64,000 bases of DNA from NCBI GenBank assembly GCA_026874595.1, contig CM049310.1:4342001-4406000 (forward strand), written 5' to 3'. The notes below the pieces were generated by a model. The model was not told the origin of the DNA and made no database searches. It was given only the letters and a program-made list of their open reading frames with translations. Below, one piece after another: positions 1 to 10,178 of this stretch. Numbering within the stretch: the stretch's first letter is position 1; each line of letters starts with the position of its first letter. The stretch comes from Sipunculus nudus (taxonomy: Eukaryota > Annelida > Sipuncula > Golfingiida > Sipunculidae). Made by a program: the position numbers and the translations under genes.

Positions 1-2095
1 TGAATGTCTCATTAAAAGAGCAAAAAACTAAAATAAATTGAAAAATACAGGTGCCACCACCAGTGTACAGGAACTGATGAAATACTCAATGATCAGTATG
101 CACGCAAAGTATCATGGCCATCAGTGCATTAGTTATTCAGATACTGGAGTTTATGTATCACATTTTAAACTGGAAAACAGATAGTCACAAGCGACAACGT
201 GTATCCGCCGAAGTCAGAGTGGTACAGTTAAAGTGAGGGATAGATAGAAATTACGAAAATAAGAATTGTAGGTGGCGCCGGGAGTCGCAATAACGAGATG
301 GAGAGATCAAAGATCTATGCACATGCAAATTATCATCTCAATACATTGATCAACTCCTGAGATATGGGCTGTTATCTAAAAGACACCCAGATTCGTACTG
401 TACTGACAGGATTGCAGGTGGTGCTACCTGTCTTTGTTACACACAATTAGATAGTGTTACATGTATCTGTTTTATAGTGTTCCATGTGTCTGTTTTTTTA
501 TGCGCAGGGTTTGGCGTAGGCATTCTGATTCGTGTTAAGCGCAAACCCTGTGCGCTGCTATAAATAACCGCAACTGCTGAACTTTCGCGGAGTGTAACCA
601 CAGCGCACGCTGTCGTCTAGAATTTTTAGGTCTGTTCTTTGGCCGCGTGTGTATTCTGTATTGTTGTGTTCTTTGGATTGTTCGTAAAACAGAAGTTTCT
701 GGGCTTTGGGTGAAAAAGTTATAAATAGGGGCTGTGTTTAGAGCCGGTAGAGAGGGAGAGAGAGAGAAAAAATTCCAGCGGACACGGAAGAGTGTGAGTT
801 AGTTTTGAGACTTTTCCGATAATTGCAGAACTTATAGATATTCTTCGGACTAGTCAGCAGATTTTATACAATCTCCAGTTTGCCTTTGGGATTATTACCA
901 GAACATCACTTTTGGATTACAACAGATTGATTTCGGGATTGAATTGGACTATTCTCTGAGAAGATTTGCATGAACTGTTCTTCTAGAATATTAATGTTAA
1001 AGGACCTATTGAGCCCTGACAGTGGTGGTATCCAGAAAAGCCTAGGATCCGGACACCCTGGTACTGTACATTTTTATCGTTTTATGGTGTAATTGTATTG
1101 ATTTAGTGTATTGTAATGTAAGGATTGTTCGAAGAATAAATTATAATTATTTGTTAACAAAAAACCACTGACTTCTTTATTCATTCCCCTAGACATTTCT
1201 TTATTCATTCCCCTAGACATTTCACGCTGCCTAGTGTTGGGGAATCTGATATTTTTTTTAATCTCCGTCACAAAATTTGTGCTCGTCACGATTACGTGAT
1301 CTGTTGATATTAGGTTCCGTAATAATAGGTGAGGGAACAACTATCCCAGGTTTTTTGAAAGATCGGTCTAAGGGTCTCAGAGGAGTTATCCGGAACTCAA
1401 CGCAACGCAGGGTTTTTGTATCACATTTAACATTATTCGGAGGGGGTGGGGCGGGGGGGGGGGGGGTACTTACGAGCCAAAATCTCGGAGGATACGGGTA
1501 ACAGAGACCTTATTATTTGAAGGTCTCAAAAAGAGAAAAAATGCGTAAAAATGATAAAAAAAAATACAGCTGGCGCCACAAATCTGCAGAAACTGATGAA
1601 AATCTACATGATCAATACGCATGCAAAGAGTCATGGCAATCAATGCATTAGTGATTTACATAATGGAGCTTTCTCATCAAATTTTTTTATTATTCTGGGG
1701 GGGTATATACGAGCCCGATAGCTAGGAGGATATGGTAAACAGAGACCTAATTTCAGGTTTCCGAGGAGATTTTTTATTAGTCTCCCTGGATGTCAAGGTA
1801 GAAATTCTAGGTTCGGTGGTTACTGTGTGTGCCGTTTTAACAGATGATTACTTTATTTGAAGGTGTCATAAAAATCCTAAAATTTGAATATGAAGGTGTA
1901 CAGGAACTGATGAAACACTCCATGAACAATATGCATGTAAAGAATCATGACAATCAATGCATTAGTAATTCACATACTAGAGCTTTTGTATCGAATTTTT
2001 AATTATTCTGGCTTACGAGCCCAATAGCTAAAAGGATATGGGTAACAAAGACCTAATTTCATGTTTCAGAGACTTCCCTCCCTGGACCTCCCTGG
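1..2095. repeat. Diverged repeat block, units about 315 bp
   Basis: Three degenerate copies of one module can be aligned by eye near 40-185, 1560-1700 and 1880-2015. Each carries 'aggaactgatgaaa', a 'catgcaaag' segment and 'caatgcattag', and two of them are followed by a 'tacgagcc..ggatatgg' segment and 'acctaatttcaggtttc'. The spacing of the two right-hand copies is about 315 bp. A solo LTR interrupts the block and the LTR retrotransposon abuts its right end. The 'ctaatttcaggtttccgaggagat ... ctccctggatgt' part (about 1740-1815) is recognisably the same family as the array at 16330-17730. No coding potential is seen. Confidence 0.6.
455..1324 (+). mobile_element. Solo LTR of a gypsy-type retrotransposon
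   Basis: The element runs from TGTTAC at 455 to 'ttccgtaata' at 1324 and is flanked by the same 4 bp, ATAG, at 451-454 and 1325-1328. No internal region follows, so it is a solo LTR left by LTR-LTR recombination. It has a TATA-like 'tataaatagg' near 720 and an AATAAA near 1136, followed by a conserved tail ('acttctttattcattcccc ... ctgcctagtgtt'). It is closely related to the minus-strand solo LTR at 26442-27271 and more distantly to the LTRs at 2096 and 9395. Oddity: a piece of about 27 bp ('ttctttattcattcccctagacatt') is tandemly doubled at about 1171-1222. Confidence 0.85.
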
Positions 2096-2860
2096 TGTTA
2101 CAGGTGCTCTATTATGTGACACGGGCGTAATTCGTGTTGTTGTTACATTCCGTACTGGTTGAACTCTCGTTGTCATGTGGGCCTTGAGTTTTCACGCTTG
2201 GTTGTGGGTCACGTGATTAGCCTGGTATGTGTCGAGATACACAGCGCTGTTCTTTCTAGAGAATTCCTGAAACGTGTGTTGGGCCAGACCTTATAGACTG
2301 TTCGAGAAGCAGAAGGTTCCCGGCTTAGGGTGTGAAGGTATATAAAGGGCTGTTTTTAGAACCAGGAGGCAGACAGCAGAGCAGATTCCAGCGGACGTAG
2401 AAGCGTGTCAGATTCTAAGACCTTATCCGACGAATGCGGCAATTATAGATATTCCAAGAACTTTCCTGGATTTTATACATTTGGACTTCAGTTTACATTC
2501 TGTGTTGTTGCAACAACTTTCCCATGGACTGTAATTCTCCGAGAGCTTACATTCAAAGGACTTATTTTGGTGACACTGTTGGTATTCAGGTATTGTACCA
2601 TTATCTTTCTGTGTGATTGTATTGACTTGCTGCTATACCGCTGTTTCACTGTATAATTGTATTGATTTAGTGTATTGTATTGTTAGGGTTGTTTTAGGAA
2701 TAAATTTTGGTTATTTGTTAACAAAAAAAACACTTACTTCTTTATTCATTCCCCGACATTTCCCGCTGCCTAGTGATACAGAATCTGATTTTTTTTATCT
2801 CCATTACAAAATTTGTGTTCATCACGCATACGTGATCTGTTTATATTAGGTTCCGTAACA
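2096..2860 (+). repeat. 5' LTR of the GmR1-like element
   Basis: It begins TGTTACAGGTGC and ends 'ggttccgtaaca', giving 765 bp with TG...CA ends. A TATA-like 'tatataaagg' lies near 2339 and an AATAAA near 2699. Positions 2096 to about 2572 match 9395-9833. The last ~180 bp also match the solo LTRs at 455 and 26442, so the three families share a conserved promoter-to-end segment while their 5' parts differ. Confidence 0.85.
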
Positions 2861-2866
2861 TAAAAT

Positions 2867-2885
2867 TGGGGGCTCTCGTCAGGAT
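2867..2885 (+). promoter_or_regulatory. Candidate tRNA primer-binding site
   Basis: TGGGGGCTCTCGTCAGGAT starts six bases after the 5' LTR. The TGGGGGCTC start resembles the proline-tRNA type of primer-binding site, but the rest differs. The primer tRNA is therefore uncertain. Confidence 0.5.
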
Positions 2886-3029
2886 TCTTAATAGTTTTCA
2901 AATTTTATTAGGCCTTGACCTGGACACATTGTTTTATCATACATTGTTTACACGATTACATATTGTTAACAGTACATTGTTTACAGGATTTATCTCAGTG
3001 GTTTTTTGTTATTGTTTTGACATCTTAAC

Positions 3030-4180
3030 ATGGCAGATTTCAAACCTGAGACATTTGTTGACGATCCGGACCCTGATCAACTTGAACAGTTGTCAAAAGA
3101 CCAGTCGTTGCGTTTGGGACAACACTTAGGGCTAAGTGTGAAAAAAGCTTTGAGAAAGCCTGATATCATTGCTAAAATCATGCAAGATCTTATTAGCAAA
3201 GGTTTAATTGAAGAGACTGAAGATGAAACATCAAAAAATGATAGCCTTGCCATGCAACATGCAACAAATGAAACAGGAGCTAGTATTAAAAGAGAGGGAA
3301 GAACGGTTAGAAAGAGAAAGACTAGAAAAAGAAAAAGTAATTGAGTTAAAACGACTGGAGTTAGAGAGACTTAAACTAGAACAAAGTCTACGTGCTGCCC
3401 CAACTCACAGTTTTGTTGTTGCTAAACACATTAGACTTGTCCCACCTTTTCAAGAAAAAGGGGTTGATAAATATTTCTTACACTTTGAGAAGGTTCCTGA
3501 AAATTTAAAATGGCCTAAGGAAAATTGGACTATGTTATTACAAAGTGTATTGACTGGCAAGGCCAGAGAAATTTATGCAGAGCTTTCAGTAGAAGCTGCT
3601 GCTGACTATGACCTGGTAAAACGGTTAATCCTTAAAGGTTATGAGTTAGTTCCAGAGGCTTACCGCCAGAAATTCAGAAATTGGGAAAAGCGCAAAGAAC
3701 AGACCTACATAGAATTTGCTAGGACAAAAGAGCAGTTGTTTGATCGCTGGTGTAGTTCTAAAAATGTAATGAAAGATTATGACAATTTGCGCCAGTTGAT
3801 TTTGCTTGAAGAATTTAAGCGCTGCGTTAACGCAGATGTTAAAACTTTTCTCGATGAGAAAAGTCCTGAAACACTTGACATTGCTGCTCAATTAGCTGAT
3901 GATTATTCATTGACACACAAAATGTCCTTTTTACTAGCAAATTAAACCAGTCATTCACAAATAAGAATGTAAAACAGTATGGTCAAAAGAAGTTTACAGC
4001 GCAGTCACCCGGTACTAGTAGTCCTGATAGTTCAGCAAAGCCCATAGCTACACCTCAGTCCACGTCCACTGTGTCTAAGTCCAACAAAGACCAGTCATTT
4101 TCAAAGAAAATCTGTAATTACTGCAAGAAGGAAGGTCATCAATATCTGACTGCTGGAAACTTGCGAATAAACCAAATAGC
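3030..4180 (+). pseudogene. gag: Gag with SCAN-like capsid and broken CCHC zinc knuckle
   Basis: The reading frame opens at ATG 3030 and shifts at a tandem 7-bp duplication (ATGCAAC at 3252-3258 and 3259-3265). It continues in the other frame to 3945. In order it holds an acidic N-terminus, a strongly charged Glu/Arg/Lys coiled coil (about 3265-3390) and a capsid region. The capsid stretch 'PEAYRQKFRNW' and the following 'ILLEEFKRCV...KTFLDEKSPETLDIAAQLADDY' pattern match the layout of the vertebrate SCAN domain. A further frameshift near 3930 leads to a zinc knuckle near 4110-4160: CNYCKKEGH is readable and the last Cys lies one frame away. Role: capsid assembly and RNA packaging. The breaks are seen; loss of function is inferred. 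Confidence 0.85.
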
Positions 4181-4289
4181 AAACCTTCTGGTTTTGTTTT
4201 AAAATCTATGATTAGCATAGTACAAGAGCCAGGCTCTTTTCATGTAAATAAGGTGTACAACTCCTTTGTTAACTTAAATAAAGAGTTTG

Positions 4290-4633
4290 ATGCTACGGAG
4301 GCCTAAGGGCCGTCTAAATCGAAAGAAGAATCCATAGAATGTGGGGTGAAAACCTCAGTTGATTCCTGCGAGGAATTAAATAAGGCTAGGTCCTTTCAAG
4401 ACTCCTGCGAGGAGTATTCTCTAAATGAGGCTAAGTCCTTTTATGACTCTTGCGAGAGTATTTCAAATGAGGCCAGTTCCTCTTATGACAAACAGAAGTT
4501 TATTTCTGCTGAGGAAAATTTCTCTGTTGACTCCCATGAGGAGTTTGGTAAGGATGTAGATTCCTTAGATGACTCTGAAACAGAGTTTATGACTGACACC
4601 TTCAATGTCAGTTCTTTGTTTGATGAGGTTTAA
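4290..4633 (+). pseudogene. Acidic 'DSCEE' repeat linker between Gag and protease
   Basis: An open stretch (95 codons from 4346) follows a stop near 4303. It is rich in Ser, Glu and Asp and contains imperfect repeats of about 16-17 residues around DSCEE, DSCEE and DSCES, each separated by (K/R)SF-type spacers. It lies between the zinc knuckle and the protease and is followed by a stop at 4631-4633. I do not recognise a known domain. By position it is a Gag-Pol spacer of the same element. Confidence 0.5.
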
Positions 4634-4649
4634 GTAGTAGATTCCTCTC

Positions 4650-5250
4650 TTGACTCTGAAATGGAGTTATTTGAGCCATTCATACATGATGGTTTTGTAT
4701 CACTTTCAAGTGATTTTTCAGATTCTACCCCTATTAGAATTTTGAGGGATACTGGTTCAGGCCAGACTCATGTTAGCAAACACTTTGCCATTTTCTAATA
4801 GGTCCTTTACTGGTGCACATGCACTTGTTAATGGTGTGTTTTCAGACAGGCACACTTCAGTTCCGCTTCACAGTATCCATTTAAAGTCAGATTTGATTTC
4901 TGGGAATATTACTGTGGGCATAGGAACTACTTTACCCTTTAAGGGAATTCAGTTGCTACTAGGCAATGATGTTGCAGGTGATAAAGTACAGCCTGTACCA
5001 ATAGTGACAGAAAAGCCGTCACTTGATCAGGACACTGATCCGGTAAGTCAGGAAATTCCTGGTTTGTATCCTTCATGTGCTGTAACTAGATCTATGGCCA
5101 AGAAAAACACACATGAGGATAATGGTCCAGATAATAACACTCTGGGAGTCACTAGTGACTCGTCTAACGACTCGCCCGTACAGGATGCAGCATTCTCAAG
5201 GTCAGAACTTATCGCGGAACACACAAGGACCTTGATATTTCATGTTTGTT
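4650..5250 (+). pseudogene. pro: Retroviral-type aspartic protease
   Basis: The active site DTGS is encoded at 4748-4759, preceded by hydrophobic residues (IRILR). A downstream frame from 4770 gives the C-terminal half of the fold, with 'LLLGNDVAG' at about 4953-4979, the element's version of the conserved ILG(R/N)D segment. The DTGS and this segment are in different frames, so there is a break near 4765-4790. The protease would cleave Gag-Pol. The ORF then runs into a variable linker up to the integrase. Confidence 0.75.
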
Positions 5251-5319
5251 TCCCAGGGCAGTTTCTAAAGATGAGCTGTCACAGCACAGAACCCAGTTTG
5301 TTTCCATGTCAAAAATGGA

Positions 5320-6235
5320 GTGCTTATGCGTATATGGCGACCACCTGATGTATGCGCTGGTGATGAGTGGGCCATCAAACATCAAGTAGTAATGCCCAAA
5401 AGCTTTCGCAATGAAATTCTAAGCATGGCACACGAGGCTCCTTTGTCTGGCCATTTAGGTATAAATAAAACTTATCAGAAAGTTAGTACACACTTCTATT
5501 GGCCTAACCTCAGGAAAGATGTTGTACAATATTGTAAATCATGCCATACATGCCAGATGGTAGGCAAGCCAAATCAGAATCCTCCTAAGGCTCCACTTAG
5601 ACCTTTTCCTGCTTTCGAGGAACCATTCAGTAGGATTATTGTTGATTGTGTTGGACTACTGCCCAAAACAAAATCTGGACATGAATACTTGCTGACAATC
5701 ATGTGCACATCTACCAGGTGCCCTGAGGCAATACCATTGCGTAAAATTAATGACAAAAGTGTTGTCAAAGCTCTGACCAAGTTTTTTTACAACTTTTGGA
5801 TTACCAAACTCCGTCCAGTCTGACCAAGGGTCTAATTTTATGTCTGGCTTATTCCAACAAGTTATGCATGAGCTAGGTATAAAACAGTACAGCTCTTCGC
5901 CATACCATCATGAAAGTCAGGGCGCCCTCGAGCGTTTTCACCAGACATTAAAAAACATGATCAGAACTTATTGCTATGACTGACTGGGATGAAGTAATCT
6001 GCTTATTGTTGTTTGCTGTCTGAGATTCCTTTCAAGAGTGTTTGGGTTTTAGTCCCTTTGAACTAGTTTTTGGACACTCTGTTCGCGGACCATTGAAACT
6101 GCTTAAGGAAAAACTCTTGTGTGAAAATCCTGATTCTCTTAGTTTACTGCAGTATGTCTCAGACTTTCGCACTAAACTGCACAATGCTTGTGAGATTGCA
6201 AAGTCAAATCTAAAATCTGCACAAATAAAATGAAA
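5320..6235 (+). pseudogene. int: Integrase, located upstream of RT
   Basis: The N-terminal HHCC zinc-binding region is visible as 'AHEAPLSGHLG' followed by 'YWPNLRKDV' and 'CKSCHTC' (about 5430-5560). The catalytic D,D,E triad is present: Asp in IIVDCVG (about 5645), Asp in SDQGSN (about 5822, after a frameshift in a T-run near 5785-5795) and Glu in GALERFH (about 5930). Another break follows near 5980. A gypsy-type C-terminal 'GFSPFELVFG' segment starts near 6043. The enzyme inserts element cDNA into the host genome. In most gypsy elements it follows RNase H; here nothing integrase-like follows RNase H. The domains are clear; inactivity is inferred from the frame breaks. Confidence 0.88.
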
Positions 6236-6339
6236 ACAAAGTATGACAAACACACTGTAAAAAGGTCCTTGCCTTACTTCCCATCCCTGGCAGTACTCTG
6301 CAAGCTAGACATAAGAAGAAACAACTGTGCCATGTTACC

Positions 6340-7107
6340 ATGTTGAAACCATATTATGATAGAAATAGCACATCAGATGTTGTACAAAATGTTACTGCTG
6401 TTAATTGTGTAAACACTGACCCTGACCCAGTTAAAGTAGATACTGATTGTAAGTGTGATGTAGACATTCAGTGTGGTACAGTACCATTAAAAAACTCAGA
6501 CGTGCTTAAAAACCTGGATACCAAACTGTCACACTTTACCGCACAAGAACAACAAGACCTCAAGAACCTGCTGCGGAATTATGAACATTTGTTTGGTGAC
6601 ATTCCAACGCGAACTAAAATGTTGTGCCATGACGTCGATTTTGGCGAGGCAAGCGCATTCAAGCAACATCCATATAGACTGAATCCAGAAAAGCAAAAGT
6701 ATCTACAGGATGAGATTCAATATTTGCTGGACAATGATTTCATTGAACCTAGTAACAGTAACTGGAGTTCACCATGTATTCTTGTGCCAAACCTGATGGA
6801 AGTTACCATATGTGCACAGATTATCGAAAACTGAACTCTGTCACCAAGACTGACACGTTCCCGATTCCGAGGATCAATGATTGTGTTGATAGAGTCGTTA
6901 GCTCCAGATATGTCTCCAAGTTTGACTTGCTAAAAGGAATCTGGCAAATTCCCCTGACAGAACGAGCGAAAGAAGTGTCCGCATTTGTGACGCCGCAAGG
7001 ACTGTACCAGTATAAAGTTATGCCGTTTGGAATGAAGAACTCGCCAGCCACGTTCCAGCGCCTCATCCATATGGTTGTCAAGGACATTCAGGGCTGCGAC
7101 GCATATA
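6340..7107 (+). pseudogene. pol: Reverse transcriptase, N-terminal part (interrupted)
   Basis: Ty3/gypsy-type RT. The hallmarks in order are 'HPYRLNPEK' (about 6667), 'IEPSNSNWSSPCILV' (about 6745), a one-base frame change near 6790, 'CTDYRKLN' (about 6814), 'KFDLLKGIWQIPL' (motif A, about 6918) and 'MPFGMKNSPATFQR' (about 7021). The chain reaches Ala-Tyr of the motif-C box and is then cut by the transposon at 7108. The upstream part (6340-6520) is the variable linker from integrase. Confidence 0.9.
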
Positions 7108-8456
7108 CTGTAGATTCAGATTATATCGTGGGCTTAAAATTTCGTGGTTTTTTTACAAAACGCATATCGTGGGGTATTTGAATTCGTGGAAAGTCAAAGA
7201 AAACTTTAGGAAATAATGTTTATTAATACCTCCATTTGCGCAAGGAAGACAAGCCCGACGTACACAGGTGGTTCGGCTTTGATGCTGATCATACGGTGCG
7301 CCTGTACCGCGGGTTAGTGTTGAACAAACAAGCCCGACCCGAGCCTTACAAAGAATTAATCAGCCGTGACCGACACGTGCCGGCCGATTCATCGGCTGTC
7401 AGTTGCAACACCCGATACATCGGCTATTAGTTATAACGCCCGATCACACCATGTTGACAGAAAACGTAAACCATCACTTAACCGGAGGAAAAATGAAACG
7501 GGACCGTCCACATGAAGGTTTTTAACTTTTATAATCTAGGCGGTATTCACATGTGACGCCTATAAATCTCGGACGGGGCGGTGAGACGAGACACGGTTCG
7601 TTCATCATTCATCATGTTGACTATATTTGGAGATTACAAAGAAATAATTTGCATAAAAGTATTCTGTGACGCTTACTTACGCTAAAATATATGTACAAGT
7701 ATCGGCAATATTTAGAAGAACTACCGCCTGCATGTATTATCAATGGCTCACTGTTATGCACGCAACTGTTGCTGCAATATTCGGAATAGGTGCTCTTTCG
7801 CGTCCCGCGGTAATCGCGGTTAATGCAAAGAGTTTACACGGCCCTTGTTTTTAAGGCCAAAAGGTAGCGTAAGTCTCGTTTAATCTCTATTGAAAGAAGG
7901 TTGAAAAGGCCGGTTCCGAAAAAGCCGTGCCTCGGTAGCTGTGGTTACGAACATTGGAACTTGTGTACCGTTCTTTGTGTGTTAGAACTACCGCTTTGCG
8001 CGACAGAAATGTGGTTCTGTTCTTGAATTTTTCACCCGAAATGTTGAGGAAATTTGGGGATACGTTTTCAGTTTAAATTATACTTTGATATTGTTTTATT
8101 GTAAACATATCAGGGGTCCATGTTTGTTCGATGATAGGGGAAATAATTTGATTGGCAAAAGAATATTTATAAGTCCCATATTTTTATAGTAATTTAGGAA
8201 AAAGCAATTCGGTGCATTTAATAAATGTATCAAAGACAATCATAAAACAGTAGTAAACAATTTTTGTATCTTCATTGAAAATCAGCCAGCGGTTACAATT
8301 ATATATATATATAAAGTCGACCAACAGCTACCGTTAGGATACCGTATATACTCTGACCGTGTGTTTTTTTGATCGTTGGAATCATGAATTCCTGGATTAT
8401 CTTGATCCACGAAAACCACGAAAATAAAAACCCGACTAATATTTCTGAATCTACAG
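7108..8456. mobile_element. Nonautonomous DNA transposon, TA target duplication
   Basis: The element begins CTGTAGATTCAG and ends CTGAATCTACAG, and is flanked by TA at 7106-7107 and 8457-8458. The inverted repeats continue imperfectly inward for about 45 bp ('..tttcgtggtttt' against 'aaaaccacgaaaa'). Without it the RT codons around 7101-7107 and 8459 onward form Ala-Tyr-Ile-Asp-Asp in one frame. The TA duplication fits the Tc1/mariner superfamily or a related one. At 1,349 bp it is longer than most miniature elements, but I find no transposase. A 64-codon ORF at 7236 and a GC-richer stretch around 7240-7600 with a TATA-like 'cctataaatc' have no recognisable product. Captured host DNA is possible. 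Confidence 0.85.
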
Positions 8457-9261
8457 TATTGATGACCTTATCGTGTACAGCGACACCTGGGAGAAACACC
8501 TGGAAATTCTTCGCGACCTCTTCGAAAGACTCAGTGAAGCACGTCTGAACGTCAACTTAGTGAAATCTGAGTTTTGTCATGCACAAGTAATATTTTTGGT
8601 TCATATTTTAGGGCAGGGTCAGGTAAAACCTGTTGATGCTGAGATAAGTGCTATTTCTGCATTTCCTAGACCAGAAAACAAAAAGCAAATAATGCGTTTT
8701 TCTTGGTATGGTTCGGTACTTCAGGAAGTTTTGTCCAAATTTTGCTGCTATTGCTGAACCTTTGACTTATTTGTTAAAGAAGAAACAAAAGTTTGTATGG
8801 AATGTTCAGTGTGAAAATGCATTTCAGAATTTGAAAGCAATTCTGCAAAGTTCACCAGTTTTAGCAGCTCCAGACTTTTCTGTACCTTTTAAGTTGGCTG
8901 TAGATGCTAGTGATACTGCTGCTGGTGCTGTGTTGTTACAAGAAGGCAATGATGGCATAGATCATCCAATTTGTTAATTCTCAAGAAAGTTTAATGCAAA
9001 CCAGAAAAACTACTCCACTATTGAAAAAGAATGTTTGGCATTGATTTTGGCGTTGCAACATTTTGAAGTTTATGTTACTTCATCAGCCAGGCCAATCATT
9101 GTCTTCAGTGATCACAATCCATTCACGTTCATGAACGAGTTGAAGTGTAAAAATCAAAGATTGTTGATATGGAGTTTGTTCTTACATGATTACAATCTTG
9201 ATATCATACACATTAAAGGGAAAGACAATGTACTTGCTGATTGCTTATCGAGATGTTTATG
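8457..9261 (+). pseudogene. pol: Reverse transcriptase C-terminal part and RNase H
   Basis: The sequence resumes with IDDLIVYS, the second half of the YIDD box, then 'HLEILRDLFERLSEA' and 'KSEFCHA' (RT thumb). A frame change near 8700 leads to 'RYFRKFCPNFA' and the RNase H domain: Asp in 'AVDASDTAAGAVL' (about 8900), a frame change near 8970, Glu in 'YSTIEKECLAL', and Asp in 'VFSDHNPFTF', ending with 'KGKDNVLADCLSR' and a stop at 9260-9262. Only spacer follows before the polypurine tract, which confirms that integrase is not at the usual 3' position. Confidence 0.9.
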
Positions 9262-9383
9262 AAATGTTGTAAACAAGATGTTTATGTAATGTTGTAGATA
9301 AGATGATTTTGAGATGTTGTAAAAATTTTAGTGATTGTGATCGCAAAAAGAAAGATTTCTGTGAAAACTTTCTTTTTTCTTAC

Positions 9384-9394
9384 AGGAGGGGAAG
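9384..9394 (+). other. Polypurine tract
   Basis: AGGAGGGGAAG lies directly against the TGTTAC start of the 3' LTR. This is the expected place for the primer of plus-strand DNA synthesis. Confidence 0.8.
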
Positions 9395-9833
9395 TGTTAC
9401 AGGTGCTCTATTATGTGACACGGGCGTAACTCTTGTTGTTGTTGTTACATTCTGTACTGGTTGAACTCTCGTTGTCATGTGGGCCTTGAGTTTTCACGCT
9501 TGGTCGTGGGTCACGTGATTAGCCTGGTATGTGTCGAGATACACAGCGCTGTTCTTTCTAGAGAATTCCTGAAACGTGTGTTGGGCCAGACCTTATAGAC
9601 TGTTCGAGAAGTAGAAGGTTCCCGGCTTAGGGTGTGAAGGTATATAAAGGGCTGTTTTCAGAACCAGGAGGCAGATTCTAAGACCTTATCCGACGAATGC
9701 GGCAATTATAGATATTCCAAGAACTTTCCTGGATTTTATACATTTGGACTTCAGTTTACATTCTGTGTTGTTGCAAGAACTTTCCACTGGACTGTCATTC
9801 TCCGAGAGCTTACATTCAAAGGACTTATTTTGG
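9395..9833 (+). repeat. 3' LTR, truncated, with internal deletion
   Basis: It matches 2096 to about 2572 almost base for base and then stops: after 'ggacttattttgg' the sequence departs from the 5' LTR. The last ~290 bp of the LTR are missing. A ~40-bp internal deletion also joins two 'cagatt' copies near 9673 (5' LTR about 2371-2412). A few substitutions separate the two LTRs. Confidence 0.85.
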
Positions 9834-10127
9834 CATGTACTTAATTAAATATTTCTGCCTTTATAGTTACTGATTATTGTACGACTGAAGCCAGGTACTA
9901 GTATATTTAGAATACAAATGAATTCAAATGATTAAATCACAGTTATGGTCATAGATGACAAATTTGTAGCAGATTCTTATTTTTGACCTTGACCTTTTTT
10001 TTATACTCAGCTAGCCTGAAGACTTAAAAAAAGGCTTTCACGTAGGATCGATCGATTTCATGTGAGCGGGCTGATTCCCTTGCGGTCGCTCAGCGATCTA
10101 TCATTTATTATTAATGCCAATTTATTA

Positions 10128-10178
<51 letters not shown>

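Larger units (their letters stand above)
2096..9833 (+). mobile_element. GmR1-like Ty3/gypsy LTR retrotransposon, decayed, 3'-truncated
   Basis: An LTR retrotransposon with a 5' LTR, primer-binding-site-like sequence, gag, protease, integrase, reverse transcriptase, RNase H, polypurine tract and a partial 3' LTR. The RT and RNase H sequences are of Ty3/gypsy type. Integrase lies before RT, which is the Ty1/copia order. Within gypsy elements this order is the hallmark of the GmR1 group, first described in Atlantic cod. The Gag resembles the SCAN domain, which also derives from this group. The coding region is broken by several small frameshifts and by a 1,349-bp transposon in RT, so the copy cannot move on its own. 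The 5' and 3' LTRs are nearly identical outside a deletion, so the insertion is fairly recent despite the damage. The 3' end is lost, so no target duplication can be scored. Confidence 0.85.

Noticed and set aside
3208-3345. Programmed frameshifting between overlapping Gag frames
   Set aside because: The overlap is explained by a 7-bp tandem duplication, and other random breaks occur in the same element.
7236-7430. 64-codon open frame inside the TA-flanked transposon as a transposase
   Set aside because: Far too short, no DDE or helix-turn-helix pattern, and no continuation in other frames.
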